A DNA stretch of 64,000 nucleotides. Source: Rhodoferax saidenbachensis. GTDB taxonomy: Bacteria > Pseudomonadota > Gammaproteobacteria > Burkholderiales > Burkholderiaceae_C. The notes beneath the pieces were generated by a model. The model did not search any database. It was not told the DNA's origin and was given only the letters and a program-made list of their open reading frames with translations. How positions within the stretch are numbered: position 1 is the stretch's first letter; every line of letters begins with the position of its first letter. The position numbers and the translations under genes are program-made. Positions 63,814 through 64,000 of the stretch are shown in pieces. The stretch covers positions 3,286,001 through 3,350,000 of the forward strand of contig NZ_CP019239.1 in assembly GCF_001955715.1 (NCBI RefSeq). Direction: 5' to 3'.

Positions 63814-64000
63814 ATGGACATCACCCAGATGTTGCACCACCTCCAGTCCCTGGGTCTGGAGCGCCTGGACGCGCAACTGCTGACCCTGCACGCCCTGGGC
63901 CGCGCTGAACACGACCGCGCCTGGCTGCTCGCGCACGACACCGATGTGTTGCCCGAAGCTGTGATGAAAGCCTTGGAGGCCCTGGCCTTACGCCGCCTGC
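63814..64000 (+). CDS. prmC: Release factor glutamine methyltransferase, N-terminal part (3' truncated by window)
   Basis: Open from the ATG at 63814 to the right edge (62 complete codons). The visible sequence is the N-terminal helical domain: LGLERLDAQLLTLHALGR and RAWLLAHDTDVLPE are typical of PrmC, which methylates the GGQ glutamine of RF1 and RF2. The SAM-binding and NPPY regions lie beyond the window. Position directly after prfA supports the assignment. Confidence 0.86.
   Translation, partial: MDITQMLHHLQSLGLERLDAQLLTLHALGRAEHDRAWLLAHDTDVLPEAVMKALEALALRRL

Overview
The window is a chromosomal segment of a betaproteobacterium, most likely a comamonad close to Rhodoferax. This rests on gene order (hemA-prfA-prmC; rhodanese-grxC-secB-gpsA opposite gpmA-ctpA-moeB; ubiE to aspS-nudB), high G+C with strong G/C third positions, betaproteobacterial families (DUF3460, the 1314-residue DUF3683 flavo-iron-sulfur protein) and a dispersed GGGCTAGAGGC / TAGCTGCTTGCGCA repeat of comamonad type. 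I saw no rRNA, tRNA, CRISPR array, prophage or transposase gene.

Layout. 1-4.8 kb: end of metG, then NAD de novo synthesis (nadB facing nadC-nadA, two large palindromes between). 4.9-10 kb: a DUF2167 protein with an M50 protease, DUF3460, scpA, pantothenate genes panB-panC and a small secreted protein. 10-12.7 kb: an orphan multi-PAS histidine kinase. 12.8-20.5 kb: a cyanophycin locus: an ABC exporter with an extra PH-like plus zinc-ribbon front end, DUF1854, a truncated synthetase paralogue with a broken Mur P-loop, and a full cyanophycin synthetase. 20.5-21.1 kb: a non-coding element of about 490 bp with inverted ends. 21.1-30 kb: gpsA, secB, grxC, rhodanese, gpmA, ctpA, a MoeB-like E1 enzyme, a SulP transporter, and an overlapping diguanylate cyclase / MinD-like ATPase pair. 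30.1-43.6 kb, all minus strand: small secreted protein, DUF429, DMT exporter, BLUF photoreceptor beside folE, cardiolipin synthase-like, EEP phosphatase, nudB, aspS, DUF502, FmdB, ubiB, ubiJ, a Tim44-like protein, ubiE, DUF971. 43.6-54.8 kb: a two-partner secretion locus (tpsA-fecR-tpsB) preceded by a glycosyltransferase and the DUF3683 protein. 54.9-60 kb: ugpBAEC plus ugpQ. 60-64 kb: an orphan solute-binding protein, a small membrane protein, then hemA, prfA and the start of prmC.

How parts work together. nadC/nadA/nadB form the complete route from aspartate to nicotinate mononucleotide. The ubi genes with folE/nudB make a ubiquinone and folate neighbourhood. The ugp set imports glycerol-3-phosphate and its diesters, with a hairpin after ugpB that should favour the binding protein. 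The cyanophycin genes are divergent (exporter and DUF1854 one way, synthetases the other).

The most unusual signals are (i) a dispersed repeat of about 50 bp present roughly ten times. In four places one end lies directly on a start codon; in others it is carried in frame inside proteins, including an interdomain linker. (ii) The cyanophycin exporter/DUF1854 pair and the degenerate CphA paralogue. (iii) A FecR-repeat protein sandwiched in a two-partner secretion operon. (iv) A BLUF photoreceptor four bases downstream of folE. (v) A terminator whose U-tract touches the nudB start codon.
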